DNA of 64,000 nt from Avena insularis (GCA_023614405.1 CM042684.1:535230682-535294681); one strand, 5' to 3'. Counted from the stretch's first letter, positions 43,973-57,551 are shown. The notes: generated by a model not told the origin, from the letters alone. Numbers and translations are program-made.

Positions 43973-45379
43973 TGTCAACACCCGGATTTTTAATCCCAGA
44001 TGCCCGTTATGCCATACCTCGCAATCCCAGGATTACCATTTTTGCGAGACATAACGGATTGGATATCACAGTACATCATCCATTACAAACCATACATAAG
44101 GATTTACAGAAATAAGGATCTCATGATCCAGTCTTTAATACAACAAGCAGCGGAAATAAACGATAGCGTAGCGGTGGGGTCCATCTTCAGGGGCACAGGC
44201 AATGCTAATGAAGGCAGATAGTCCTAGTTATCATAGCCGTCCTGCTGACCATCATCTTGATAATCTCCTTCATAGTCTGGCCATGATAATAGCCAGGGAC
44301 AAAAGCCATGAGTACTCTCTAAGTACTCGCAAACTACTACTAGCAAGGGTTATAATTCTAAGTTAAAGTACGGAATTTAAAGAATAACTATCAAGTTAAG
44401 TTTGAAACCTAAGCTGAGTTCTGAAACAAGAAAAGATAAAATAAAAGTCTAGAATCACTTAAGTTGCGAAGCTTTCATCTACACAACCCTGTGGTGGTCA
44501 AGTCAGAGTTCATCATTCTTTCAAGTCGTTTAGAAAACATCTGACAACGAAACAGTATGGCCATTCCAACTGTCCATAACCGCGGACGCGGCTATTCGAA
44601 TAGTTTGACACTCTGCAGAGGTGGTACACTTTCACCACAAGATTCGATACATCTATCAGGGATAACCCTGAATCATCATACTTGGTATGCAGATAATCAA
44701 ACATAACCTTCCCTTTACACACCCTAGTACAAGCACCTCTCCTATGAGCATGGCCTCCCAACCATGACCATCAGTCATCTTGGGCACTGCATAGGTGGAC
44801 AAAATTGAGAGGTAGCCTCAGCTCAAACCTCTCCCGTGAGGGAACTAATACTAATGCATATAAATTTCCAGCTAAGCCTTACCCAATTCAGGTAATGTGG
44901 TTGTACGGTAAATTGGGAATGGTATCGCATCCGAATCCAACCATCAGTTTTATAAAAAGGGTTAAGGCTCATGCCTCATCATTTTCCTCATCATAAACCA
45001 ATTGTGTTTCTCAACACATGTCAAAACATCTCAATAGAATGACTCATCATTCCAAGGTTTTCATAACTCATTTTCACCAAGTGTTCCCATCTAAAATGAC
45101 TCAAGTTTGATCTATTCTAAAACACTAGGTTAAGAGTGTTCACTAAGGTGGAAAGGTGGGATCAATCTCATGCCATAGAATGACATCTAAGGGTTTCTAA
45201 TTAGGTCAAGTTTTATACTCTTTATGCTACCTTCAAAATTAATTAAAGAACTTTGTGTAAACTAAGGGGGTGTGAGCAAAGTATGCTTAAGGCATCTTTA
45301 CTAAACTATCTAGTTTTATTCTAGCTTGCTACAATAGCTTACTAAAGCATGTTTGCAAGGGTTAGCTTGCCACTAATAG
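43973..45379 (-). repeat. Middle gypsy LTR, part 1 (gag side)
   Basis: This is the LTR 3' portion, ending TTGACA at 43973 on the minus strand. It serves as 5' LTR of copy A. It is split at 45379 by the plus-strand nested element and resumes near 50585. Confidence 0.85.
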
Positions 45380-46186
45380 TGTCGTGGTGGTGTCACGGCA
45401 GATGCCATGGATAGGCTAAAGGTGGGGACTAATATGCGCTAGGGGAATCCAGGGAGGGATAGTAGAGTGATTCTCTACACAGAAGCTTTGTATTGATGTT
45501 CAATCTCCAAGATTACAAGTGCTCCTCGAGCTGTATTGACAAGAGGAGGAAGAAGAAGCTCTCTTACTCTTGCCTACTAACTAGCCCAAGAACCCTAGAT
45601 CCACTAGTATTCTCCTTGCTCTGTATCTGAAAAGACCCAACCCCCTTACCAGAACCCCAACCCCCCCCTTATATAGAGGTGGTTCGGTCCTGGCCTAGGG
45701 CATACATGGAGGCATATTCCTAAGAATATGCCCCCTCCCAAAGTAGTAACCCGACAGGGGTGCTTTTCCCCCGCGTCACACTTGCTTTAGCGACGTAGCC
45801 TCTGCGGCGCCCGCGTCAGCCGACGTGAGCTTCGTCACCCTTGTCGGCCACGATCCGGTGGTCCTGCCCTTGCTTTATTCGCTCATCCAGTATGCACCAG
45901 GCCTTCTTTTTCACCAGAGAGATTCCTTCCTTCTCCTAGAAGCCAATCGAGGATCCGGATCACAGTTGATCTGGCCACACCTGTTCCTGCATATAAGCTA
46001 GACAAGTATCTCTGACTTACTCATTGAGTCGGACGAGACAATGTTAGGCGACCCCTGGTCCGGGTTACTCCGTGATCCGGCCTGCCTTGAGGTGACTCGG
46101 CCAGCATCCGCTTTGACCTTGCCGAACCTCGTCTAACTCGGCCCTTATACCCCAGAGTGACCCTACCCGGGGTTATCCCCCCAACA
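45380..46186 (+). repeat. 5' LTR of nested element, copy A (807 bp)
   Basis: It starts TGTCGTGGTGGTGTCACGGC and ends GGTTATCCCCCCAACA, with a CCTTATATAGAGG TATA box near 45668. It is followed by TTAGTCCCCGAAGCTGG, where a primer site would lie; I cannot assign the tRNA. Confidence 0.85.
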
Positions 46187-46973
46187 TTAGTCCCCGAAGC
46201 TGGTGTGGCCTTAGCGGCCTTGGTCGCTGAGGCCACATCAGGTTCATTCGTATCTAAGCTTCGGACGTTTAGTTCCGGGTTAACTTTTTGTCTCGGATTA
46301 TATGGATTTACGTTCCCTTCGCACGCTCCAAGTTTTCACTTGCCGGCCGGGTCACCACTTTGGCTCGGATCCTATGGTTTTACTTTCCCTCTGCACATTT
46401 CAAGTTTTTACTTGCCGGCCGGGTTACCATCGTGGCTCGGAACCGGGCCTTGCTTCCTTCTCTCGTACGCTAACCCACGTAAAGGTTAATCATTACGTTG
46501 CCTTATTTTAAGGGCATGCGCAGTAACCGCCGTAGTAAATGTCAGTGATTCATGCGGGGTTACGTCACGTCATTGTTCCTCGTTTACATATCGCACGTCG
46601 TGTCATGGGATCATATTTACTCTGTGGCCCCCGGTGTGGCTTCTCTCTGATTGGTCGATGCTGGTGATACACGGCCACATCGTGTGGCTCTCCAGCGCAG
46701 CACGATCCCACTCGTTGATGACTGGGGGCGGTTAAATAGGGGAGGGACACGCTCCTTAGCACTTTTCCATCTCCGCGCCCCCTCGCCCGTTCCTCTTCTT
46801 GTTCCTCGCGACCACGCCGCCGCCAGTGCCCGTTGCCGCAGCGCCGCCGCCGCACCTTCTCCGTGCCTCCGCACCGGCAGCCACCACTGCACCTCTATTT
46901 AGCCACGGGTCCACGTCAATCCAGACTGCAGAGCCCCGCCGCTGCCAGCTCCAGCGAGGACAGCGGAATCGAG

Positions 46974-49900
46974 ATGACGGAGGAGGAGCTCATCGTCGTT
47001 GAGCAGGAGATGGTGGAGGACGCCGGCGTGGCGGACCGCGGCGCGTGGGCCGGCTTGTCGGTCTGCGAGGACGAACGACTGGCTCTACCGGACCCGGTGC
47101 ATTCCTGCCGGCGTTGCCGCTCGCCTCCCCTCCTCGGAGTTGGCCCCCTCACCAAATCCGGGTGAGTTCATTGTTTTCCTATCCCATTTCCAACGGGGAT
47201 TTGGGCTTCCGGTGAGTGATTTCTTTCGGGACTGGGTCCGGACCTATCACCTGCAACCACATCATCTCCCGGCGAACGCCATCACCTCTCTGTCCGCTTT
47301 CGTTTCTTCGATCGAGGGCTACACCGGGCTATGGCCCACGAAGGAGCTATGGATCCGGTTCTTTGGCCCCCGCCGCAACATCGTTCCCAACATCCACGTC
47401 GAGTCGGAGGACAAGTAGCTCACTCAGTTCGGAGCTTCTTCGATCTCACCCCGGAGGTATTCAATCTTTCCCCAGGTCACCGGGCTTGACTCCTGCAAAG
47501 GATGGGCCCGGACCTTCTTCTACATTCGGAACGAAGGCACCGAAGACTTGATCCGGTTGCTGCCCTACGCTCCGGGTCCCCCTGACACGGATTTCTGGGA
47601 GGAGGTTGCCAAGAAACCTACAGCTCTGGCCAACCAAGTGAACAAAAGGTTTGCGGAGCTAAAGAAGCTCGTATTGCGCAACGAGGATGCCATGATCACA
47701 TTCGTGCGCAACCGAATCTCTCCCCTTCAGCGGCGCACTCACAAGTTGTGCCATATGAGCTTCACTCGTGACCCCAACCGAACCTCCTCGTTCGAGTTGA
47801 GCAATACGGAGATCTTCCGCCTGGTCAAGGCTCTTTTCACCACCCATAAGGACTTCTCCACCGAATGGACGTGGGGAATCGAGCATTACTGCCGTGACAG
47901 GCTCCCTCCTGCGGTAAGCTTCGCGGGGTAAACTTATTTCGGATCAATTTCATGTCGGTTCTTATCATATTTTTGACTTTGCTCCTTGTGCTTTTTTCTC
48001 AGTTGTTTCTCCAGCAAACCCTCGAGGATGGCCCGGATCCGACCCTTAAGTGGGCCCCGGACGGAGAAATCCCGAATGAGGAGGAGCCGGACCAGGAGAT
48101 GTTCCTCCCCACACCCGATGCCACCAGACGACCAAATTAAATTCTCTTAGAGATTGGCCCGACGATGAGGATGACTCGGATATCGATGTGATTGAACCCG
48201 TTGAGGCTGTCCCTCTTTCTTGTGCCTTCCCGACATCAGCTAACCCCGGTGGGCACATCCACGAGGATTCTCCACTTGCCACGGGCGAGCCTGTTCTGGT
48301 GGCGTCAAAGAAGAAGCGCGGATCCGCGTCGAGTTCTTCTTCCGAACCTTCTCAGCCTTCCAAAAGGCAAAAGAAGGCCGGAGACAAGACTGCCTCCAAA
48401 CGGGCAGGCAAAGCCCCGGCACGGAGGGCCCGGAAACCTAAGGAGGCCGAGACCTCGGATGCGTAAGTTCTCTTTCATGCGAACACACTTCTCCTGCATC
48501 GAGGTAATTTCCTGACATTATTTTCTCTTGCAGGGCTCCTGTGGAGGTCCCTCAGAGCGGATTGAGCATCTCCTCTCCTCTTCGGTCCAATCCTTCCCCT
48601 CCCCGTGACGACGAGTCACGCCCGTTGAGCCCTATTCCGGAGGGCTCTGCGGCCGCTCCGGGTTCCGAAGTACCTCCTTCAGAGGGAGGCGACCTCAGAT
48701 CGGGAGGGGTCGGATCGGCCGAGGCAACAACGTCCGGCACTTCGGCATTGCCGCAACCAGCAACTACCAAGTCTACTGAACTCCAGCACCAGCAGCTCCG
48801 GACCAGCCACCGAACCAGCACCTGCCCCGGCTCCGAAGAAACCAACAGCAGCTCCGGCACCGGCCACCAAAGCTCCCATGCCAAGTTCATCTGCCTCGTC
48901 CGAGTCATCCCAAGCTCGGCGAGGAACCACTCTAGCGGCTTCCAAGGGCAAATCCACTATGGTCACATCCTCCCAGCAAGCCAAAGGCAAGTCCACCTCC
49001 GTCGAGGCTAGGCAGCGAACCTTGTCGTCGATGCTTCCAAAGAAGTCACCAGCAGTGACGGATCCTCCTGCCGAGCCAGCCGATTCACAGCAAATGGTTC
49101 TTCACACTAGCCCAGCTCTTGCCCTGATTGAAAGGAAATAAGCTCACTCAAAGGGCTTGGTGGCATCTCACATGCCCACTAGCGAACGGTACCCTCCGAG
49201 CCTCGTCGAGTTCGTCATGAACTAGAATAAGGCGGAGCTCGTCTACAACGACGATCTCCCGGAAAAGTTCGGCCCAGCTGAATTTTCCGCTCAGATGAAT
49301 ACCGCCGCCAAGTCCATTAACCTCGCTGGGCGTATGATGGAGGTACGCCGTTTCTTCTTTACATGCTGTAGATAATAACCATTAGTCCCCGAGCTTCCGG
49401 CGGAGTCACTTGTTACTCGGCCGGATGCTCCTTAGAAGATCAACGTAACTGCATGTAAACTTCAACTATGCACACACCTAGAGCCGGGTTAAGTTCCGCT
49501 TGGCCTGGATCTTGTACACTTCGAATATGCACACACCTAGAGCCGGGTTAAGTTCCGATTGGCCCGGATCTTGTACACTTCGAATATGCACACACCTAGA
49601 GCCGGGTTAAGTTCCGCTTGGCCCGGATCTTGTACACTTCGAATATGCACACACCTAGAGCCGGGTTAAGTTCCGCTTGGCCTGGATCTTGTACGCTTCG
49701 AATATGCACACACCTAGAGCCGGGTTAAGTTCCGCTTGGCCCGGATCTTGTACCCTTCGAATATGCCCCGAACTAATTTTACACGCCTGTGCCTCTCTCA
49801 GGTAACCACCAATCGTCGGAGCGCCGAGTTTCAGCGCCTCCTTGATACCCACAAGATCTTGCGCGCAAAACATGTTGCACTTGGCGTGGAGCCTGAAAAG

Positions 49901-50506
49901 AGGGGTAATTTCCTCTCTTAACACCTCACCGTTTCGTTTGTTTCTGCCGGACTAACCTCCTTATTCGGTTTTTTGCAGCTGGGGTGGAGGCTGAAAACAA
50001 GATTGTGCGGAAGAACTTGGAGGAAATCCGAGGTATGTCCTCTTTCGTCCAACGTTGTTGTATTTTCCATTCTTTCTTCTCCTTGGCTCAGCAAACATTC
50101 ACTCCTCGGCTTTGCCGGGTCAACACACTATTTCAGCATCGCTTGAGGATAGTGTGCCCATGCCTGATATGATGCTGCATTTTCTCGAACAAGCAGGACA
50201 GCATCAAGCCGAGCTGAAGAAGGAGAACGATGAGCTCGCCCTCCTCCGGACCAAGGACAATGAAATAGCTAAACTCAAGGCCGGGATGGAGAAGATGAAG
50301 GCTTAGCACAGAACCGAGCTCCAAAAAGTTGGCCAGAACTTCACCGAAGATCGTGAGCACTTTACCCTCCAGATCTCCAAGGACCAGGACCTGCTTAAGG
50401 AATCCGAGGTCCAGCTTGGGTCGGCGCTCGCCGAGCTTGAACAACTTCGCCAGAGACGCGACAGTTGTATCAAGGAGTTGACCCGGATCCATCGCCATAT
50501 CTCACG
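46974..50506 (+). pseudogene. Gag-like gene of nested element, copy A, six predicted exons, broken
   Basis: The start is MTEEELIVVEQEM at 46974. Predicted exons are 46974-47913, 48015-48462, 48534-49342, 49802-49904, 49979-50032 and 50137-50506, each with GT/AG borders (GTAAGC...CCAG, GTAAGT...GCAG, GTACGC...TCAG, GTAATT...GCAG, GTATGT...TCAG). Exon 1 carries the PF04195 (putative gypsy type transposon) domain: FGLPVSDFFRDWVRTYHLQP, TGLWPTKELWIRFFG. Exons 2-3 are Pro/Ser/Ala-rich and basic, and exons 4-6 coiled coil (LKKENDELALLRTKDNEIAK). A 2-bp loss near 47076, a stop at 47416, a deletion at 48134 and TAG codons at 49139, 49225 and 50304 inactivate it. Confidence 0.75.
49463..49768 (+). repeat. 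Minisatellite in predicted intron 3, five copies of 59 bp
   Basis: Units start CACACACCTAGAGCCGGGTT at 49471, 49530, 49589, 49648 and 49707, so the spacing is exactly 59 bp. They are nearly identical. The matching region of copy B is cut by the window end. Confidence 0.92.
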
Positions 50507-50584
50507 TAAGTTTCTTCTCCTTATCCGACATAGTTTTTCCGGGTTAGCTCAAATGCCTTTGCTTCAGCATCTTCCCTTTCCTTC

Positions 50585-52762
50585 TAACATGTGGGAATGA
50601 GATTTAAAGGTTGGATCAATATTAATTTGGTTTAAGTTTATTATTTAATGATTTAAAGTGACTAGAAATGCCTATATAGCATTATTTTGGTACTAGTCCA
50701 AAGTCACTGCCTGTAAACCTTAATATTATTACATATTTAGATAGATATGACGAAATGTGATTTTTGAGAGTTGGAATCAACTCAAAAGCTAACTTGGTTA
50801 ATTTTAAGAAAATGTTTCAAGTTGCAAAAGCTTCCGTCTTCTTATTTTTATTAGGAGAAATCTATAACTCTAAATGAATTAAATCCAACGGGCTTGGATA
50901 GAGCTTTTCAATACCTTTCAGACAAAATTAGTTTCATGCAATTTGGATTTGTCAAACTCACAGAATTGAATTTTGAAACACTAGACAGAAACTATATTCT
51001 AAATAAAAAGAAAAACCTAGATTTGAATCTACGGGATTGCGCGGGAAAGGAAATTGGCCGGCCCAGTGGCGCTGCACGGCATAGGGCTCAGCTGACAGGG
51101 GGGTCCCACTGGTCAGCGGCACTTAAAACGCGAAGCGGTACGCGCGCTGTGGGTCGTGCGATTAGAGGCTAGATCTACAGCTAAGGGTCGTCGTCGACGA
51201 CGGACGGCCGTGAGCCTCGAACCCTAAGCGGCTCTGGGGGGTCTCTGGGGCGTGCAGGACTCCAGCGGGGTCGACGATGCAGGCGAACAAAGTGGAAGAT
51301 GACGGCGAGGCGAGGCGTGGTCGCCGCGGAGCTTGGGGTGGCTGGAATCAACGACACCCTTCTTCTCCAGAGGCGGCCGCTCCGGCTCCAATTCTAGCGA
51401 GCTGCTGCTCCACTTGCTCCGGCGAGGGGTGGGTGAGGTTCAGAGAGGTGAGGGGAGTGGAATGGTGTGATTCTTTGGTGCTGGGGAGGGCTCCTTTTAT
51501 AGGCTCGACGGTGAGACCGAGCGGGATGGGCGGTCGACGGTGGCGACATGGCTACGGCGAGCTAGCGGCATGGCTGGGGATGGCGATCGATGGGCGGTCC
51601 CCTGGCGGTGCTCTAGCGCTTCAATGCGGCCGTAGGGGCGGTGGCATGCGGTCGGGGTGAGGTGGCGCTCTGAGCGGCTGAAGCGGCTGTGTCCACGGTG
51701 AGCGGTGGCTGTGGGGCTTTGGGCGGCGAACGAAGGTGTCTGGGGTGTTCTCTAGGTCGAGGCAGAGCGGTGGGCGCGGGCTGGTGTCGAGTGGTGGCTT
51801 GTGCACTCGGGGGCAGTGCGCCCTCTGCGGGCGGTGTCGGCATGGTTCGGTGGCACTGGGCGCTGTTTCTCCTCGGTGGTCCACGGCTGCTCTTGGCTCG
51901 GGCAAGGGACAGAGAGGGGCGGTGCGGCGTTGGCTACCTCTTAGACATGGCGAGGGAAGGGGGAGTGGTCTGCTACGGCGGTTGCAAGGTTGGCCGGCAA
52001 GGGTGGTGCTCGGCATGGCATGGCATTACCACTAGGGCGTAGGGGATGGGCTGCAATTGGCATGGTTTGATCAAAGGGGACAGAGAGATTAAATGGAGAT
52101 CAATTGGGGGCAAAACCCTGTTCCAAACAGTGAGCTAGGATTAGAGGTATGATTCTGCCTGCCAAGTGTTTAATGAAATGGCCGCAAGAGAAAAAGTTTT
52201 GAATTTTGAGTTCAAAATTTTTGAGTGATCTCCACTAGTGCTAGGTAGTCTCTGGTTGCAAGGGTTTTGAAAATGGAGTTGAAATACATGGTTTTTGAAA
52301 TAGGGGTGATCTATGCATATGCATTAGATTCAATTTTGAACTGCCATTTAAAATAGTTTCCAGAATGTTTTTAGAAGATCAAAAGGTGGGCCTTGGTACC
52401 TCATTATGTGTACTAGCAAGGGGTGCAAAGATCAAGAATTGTTTCTGTTAAGAATTGAGTACTAGGAATAGCCAAAGTAGGCATGAGAGTTAAATTTGTC
52501 CAAATGACCATTCCTTCATTTAAATTCTTTTTTATTTGATTTCTTTTAGGAAAAGTTTGGGAATGATGTAGATGATGTTTAAATCACCTAAGAAACATTT
52601 TAGAAGCAAAGGATCACACAATCATGGCAATTCCAAACAATTCCTATTTTAAATGCACACATATATGAATGCTTTCATTTTAAATTTGGAAAAGTTTTTG
52701 TTAACCCCGTTTTTGGATGATTTGATCATGATAAGCTTGGATTGAAGTTTTGGGATGTTACA
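50585..52762 (-). repeat. Middle gypsy LTR, part 2 (pol side)
   Basis: It continues the LTR after the nested element and begins TGTAACATCCC at 52762 on the minus strand. It is shared as 3' LTR of copy B. It contains a GC-rich block (51040-52050) with CTCCTTTTATAGGC near 51490. Plus-strand ORFs in this block (51277-52042) are, I think, chance. The total LTR length of about 3.6 kb is long. Confidence 0.82.
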
Positions 52763-52809
52763 AACCTTCCCCCCTTAAATAAAATCTCGTCCCGAGATTT
52801 ACAAGAAAA

Positions 52810-55800
52810 CTAGGAACTAAAGAAATTTGGGAACTCTGTCCTAATGTAATACTCGCATTCCCAAGTAGCTTCCTCCTCGGTATGGTTGCTCCACTGAATC
52901 TTGAGAAACTTGATACTCCTGGTCCTGGTGGTTCTGTAGGCTTCTTCTAAGATACGAATGGTACTTCCCGATAGGTCAGGTCATTGTTGATTTCCACTGC
53001 TCTGTGATCGATATTCTTGAAAACTCCAGTCTTCTCAGGCACTTCCAAGCATTTATGGCAATAACAGATATGGAACACATTGTGGATGGTGACATCTCTT
53101 CGTGCAGTTCAGTTGATACGATACTTCTCCTCGTGTTCGTAATCTTGAAAGGTCCGATATATCTGGGAGCTAACTTTCCCTTCAGACTAAAGCGTTGAGT
53201 TCCCTTCAATGGTGAAACCTTGAGATATACGAAATCTCCGACATTGAAAGTCAGGTCTCTCCTTCTCTTGTCAGCATAGCTCTTCTGTCTGGATTGGGCG
53301 GTCTTGAGGTGCTCACGAACTTTGTGAACTTTCTCTTCTGCTTCTCGAAGAATGTCGGGTCCAAATATCTGACTCTCTCCTACTTGCGACCAATTGAAAG
53401 GGGTACGACACTTTCTTCCGTATAGGAATTCAAATGGCGCCATCTGCAAACTAGCTTGATAACTGTTCTTATATGAGAATTCTACGAAGGGCAGGCAGTC
53501 TTCCCATTTTGATCTGTATTCCAACACACAAGCTCTAAGCATATCCTCTAAGATCTGGTTGACTCTCTCAGTTTGTCCATCTGTTTGCGGGTGATAAGCG
53601 GTACTGAAATTCAACTTGGTTCCTAAACCTTCCTGAACTTTCTGCCAAAATCTTGAAGTAAACTGGGTTCCTCGATCTGATACGATGGTCTTGGGGGTTC
53701 CATGCAGACTAACAATTCTAGCAATGTACAGCTCTGCTAGTTTTGCACTCTGGTAGGTTGTCTTGACTGGTATGAAGTGGGCTACCTTGGATAGTCTATC
53801 ATCTATGACCTAGATTGAGTCATTTCCCCTACTAGAAGTAGGTAAACCGGTGATAAAGTCCATTCCGACGGAATCCCATTTCCATTCCGGAATCTGCAAT
53901 GGTTGCAACAATCCTGCAGGTCTCTGATGCTCTGCCTTGACTCTTTGACAAATGTCACATTTGGCGATGTAGCTTCCGATCTCTCTCTTCATCTTGTGCC
54001 ACCAAAATTGCTCTTTCAAATCCTGATACATCTTTGTTCCTCCGGGGTGGATAGAATAAAAGTATCATGAGCTTCCTTCATGATAATTTCCTTCAGCTCC
54101 GAATCTGCTGGTACACAGATACGTCCCTTGTACCACAGTACACCTTCTTTGTCTTCGGTGAATCCAGGTACTTTGCCTGTACCAATACGACGTTTGATTC
54201 CGTCGATACTTTCATTCCCCTTCTGGGCTTCCTTGATTTGGCTAATCAACGTGGGTTGAAGTTCAATGCTAGCTAGGAATCCTTTGCTAACTAACTCAGT
54301 CCTGAACTGCTCCAACTCCTCATACAAACTTGGTTGCTTCTCTTTGATCATGGTGTTAAGCCTACACGGCAATCTGCTAAGAGCATCCGCTACCACATTG
54401 GCTTTGCCGGGGTGATAGTGAATGTCAAGGTCATAATCCTTGATTAACTCTTTCCATCTTCTTTGCCTCATATTCAACTCCTTCTGGGTGAAGATATACT
54501 TCAAGCTCTTATGATCTGAGTAAATCTCACAGCGATTACCCATCAAATAATGACGCCATGTCTTCAACGCTAGAACCACCGCTGCTAGCTCAAGACCATG
54601 GGTCGGATAGTTCTGCTCATGCTGCTTTAGTTGTCGAGACAGATACGCGATGACTTTCCCTTCTTGCATCAATACACATCCTAGACCAATCTTGGATGCA
54701 TCACAATACACATCAAACGGCTTCTTGATATCTGGGATGATCAAAATTGGGGCTGATATCGATCTCTTCTTCAGCTCCTGAAAACTGGCTTCACACTTGT
54801 CTGTCCATTCAAACTTCTTGTCCTTCTTCAACAGTTGGGTCATTGGTCAGGCTATGCTTGAGAATCCTTCTACGAATTTGCGGTAGTATCTCGCTAATCC
54901 GAGAAATGAACGAACTTGGGTTTGATTTGTTGGGGCTTCCCATTCTTCGACATCTTTGATCTTGGTGGGATCAACAGAGACTCCTCCGGTAGACACAATA
55001 TGTCCTAGGAATCCTACTTCTTTCAGCCAAACCTCACACTTGCTGAATTTGGCATATAACTGATGCTCTCTTAGGGTTTCTAGGATGATTCTCAGATGTT
55101 TCTCATGCTCTTCTTCTGACTTGGAGTAGATAAGGATGTTGTCGATAAACACAACTACAAACTTATCTAAGAAATTCATAAAGATCTTATTCATGAGATT
55201 CATGAAATAAGCAGGGGCATTGGTTAATCCAAAAGACATAACCGTATACTCGTATAAACCATAGCGAGTAGTAAAGGCGGTCTTCGGAATATCCGTCGCA
55301 TGAATCTTAAGTTGGTGATAACCAGTCCTAAGATCAATCTTTGAGAATACCTGAGCTCCAGTCAACTGATCAAATAGATCCTCTATCTTTGGCAAGGGGT
55401 ACTTGTTCTTGATGGTGACATGATTCAACTTTCTGTAGTCTGTACATAGATGGTTGCCTCCATCTTTCTTGTTGACGAATAACACTGGTGATCTCCATGG
55501 CGATGCACTTGGCTGAATCAAGTCGGTTGCTAACATGGCATCCAACTGCTTCTTCAGTTCTACTAACTCTGAGGGGTTCATGGTATAGGGTCTCTGGGCT
55601 ATAGGTCCGGTTCCGGGGATTAGTTCGATAATGAACTCTATATCCCTATCCAGGGGCATACCTGGCAATTCATCTGGGAATACGTCGGGGTATTCACAGA
55701 CTACTCTGACTTGGTCAATGGTAGGCAGGGCTACACTTTTATTGCATTTGAATTGACGGGTAAGGTTTAGAGATATGTTGTATCGTTATTCCGAACTACT

Positions 55801-56241
55801 GGTCATGGTGATGGCTTTCTTAGCATGCCTATCGTCCTTTATGCCTTGACATCCAGTCCATACCTAGTACTACTTCCAAACCTTTGGTTCCAAGTACAAT
55901 TAGGTTGGCATAAAAATCTATCCCATGTATTCTGATAGGTACAGCTTTGCAAAATTTTCTAGCTTTTGTAGTTGAACCGGGGATTTGAACTATCATGACA
56001 TGCTTCAGGTTGGTTGGGCGAATTTTACGAGTGCATACAAATTCTTCGGTGACAAATGAATGCGATGCTCCAGAATCAAACAATACTCTTGCTAAAACTG
56101 AGTTGACAGAAAACATACCCAGCACTACATCTGGTGCTTCTTGGGCTTCTTCTGCGTTCATGTGGAAGAGACGACCGTTCTTGATTGTGCGGGTTCCTGG
56201 GCAAATCTCTGCCTGGTTGAACACGACGCTTCTTTGCTGAG
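52810..56241 (-). pseudogene. Gypsy pol, copy B
   Basis: Same domain order as copy A. The protease DSGASHSF is intact, reverse transcriptase and RNase H are long open frames (54847-55668, 54016-54843), and integrase has CDICQRVKAEH, WKWDSVGMDFITGLP and YHPQTDGQTERVNQ. The catalytic motif is FIDNILIYS, so one of the two metal-binding aspartates is lost. The SIA*PMTQ stop at 54844 is shared with copy A. The C-terminal chromodomain-like region (52810-53130) is scrambled by small indels. Confidence 0.88.
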
Positions 56242-57253
56242 TCAGCATTCACAGGCATTGGCGGCAGTCTTCTTGGGACACTCATTGGAGTAGTGACCCT
56301 TCACTCCACACTCGAAACAAGTGATCTGGGACTTGTCCTTGACTGCAACAGGTACAGCATTGCTGCCAGTTCTGGGGGCAGTGTTGTTGTTGTTGCTCTT
56401 AGGAGGGGCACGGTTGAAGTTGTAGGTGTTGCCGAAGTTGTGATTGTTTCCTCCGGGCTTCACATTTCCTCCGCTACGGTTGGGGTAGCTTGGGCAAGAA
56501 TTTGGGGGTCGGTTGTTCCTTGGTGCATATCCTGGTGAGGGGTTGGGACTGTACTTCTGGTGACCATCGGATCGATCGCTGCATCATACGACGCTTGCGG
56601 TTGTTGTTTGCCTGGTTAATCTTCCCTTCCATCTGAATGGCAGAGTCGACTAGCTCTTCAAGATCCTGGAAACGGATGTTGACGAGGACAGTCTGCATCT
56701 CATCATGTAGTCCGTTTAAGAATCTCTCCTTCTTCTTGGCCTCCGTGTTGATTTCATCCGGTGCATATCTGGCAAGTGACAAGAATTTGTCACGGTACTC
56801 TACTACAGTCAATCTTCCTTGCTTCAGTTCACGGAATTCATCTCTCATCCTATTAACAAGACCTTGCGGCACGTGGGTGCGGCTAAACTTGACCTTGAAT
56901 GCTTCCCAGGTCATCACCTGGCCATGGTTCATGTTGCGGACGCTATTCCACCAAGCTATTGCATCTCCCGCCAAATAGTGAGTGGCGAAGAGAACTTTCT
57001 CATTCTAATCAACTCCTACAACTTCTAGGTTGTTTTCCATGGTCTGTAACCAGTCATTAGCATCTAATGGGTTTTCAGATTGGTTGAAGATTGGGGGATT
57101 GGTGTTCTGAATTTTTTTGAGTTTAGATCCATGGTGATCCTGATTTCCATGTCCTTGGTTGTTGAGAGCCATTTGAGTGATCTGTTGCAATGTTGCCAAG
57201 TTGGCTTGACGCTCGGCCCTGCTTGCTTCACGGTCCGCGATGAGATTCTGCAA
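56242..57253 (-). pseudogene. Gypsy gag, copy B
   Basis: Near-identical to copy A, with the same stop after GVD (57005-57007) and the same knuckle CFECGVKGHYSNECP. Small changes around 56570 (CCATCGGATCGATCG) shift the frame in the linker, and changes at 56160-56270 disturb the gag-pol joint. Confidence 0.87.
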
Positions 57254-57551
57254 GATCTACAGCATTGGGTCCTGCGATGAGCTGCTCCCTCCTTGGTTTC
57301 CACGAGTCATCTGAAGATTGAGATAGATATAGGGGTAAGAGGGAAATTCTAAGGTTCATGGTTTTGGTTTTTCAAAGCTACAACTTTGAGTTAGACTCTG
57401 GTTTTTCAACTAACTTCATTCTCATTCATGCAAGCAAGCACACGATACAACACACACCACAACAATCAAAGGGAAAACAGATGGTTTGAAGAACCATTCT
57501 GCAAACTACGATACAATGAGATGATACATCTCATGCTACGACAAAGGTTTC

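Larger units (their letters stand above)
45380..50584 (+). mobile_element. Nested PF04195-type gypsy-like element, copy A, 3'-truncated
   Basis: A plus-strand element with its 5' LTR (45380-46186) followed by a multi-exon gag-like gene. It sits in the gypsy LTR after a possible target word AATAG (45375-45379). It ends near 50585 without pol, polypurine tract or 3' LTR, where gypsy LTR sequence resumes, so its 3' part was lost by deletion. The right edge is approximate. Confidence 0.82.

Noticed and set aside
46565..46892. Arg-rich minus-strand ORFs, and the copy B equivalents at 61090-61422
   Set aside because: They are shadows opposite the 5' leader of the nested element; no motif, and the plus strand has the PF04195 gene.
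51277..52042. Long GC-rich ORFs on both strands
   Set aside because: They lie inside the gypsy LTR, are open in several frames because of high GC, and match no protein.
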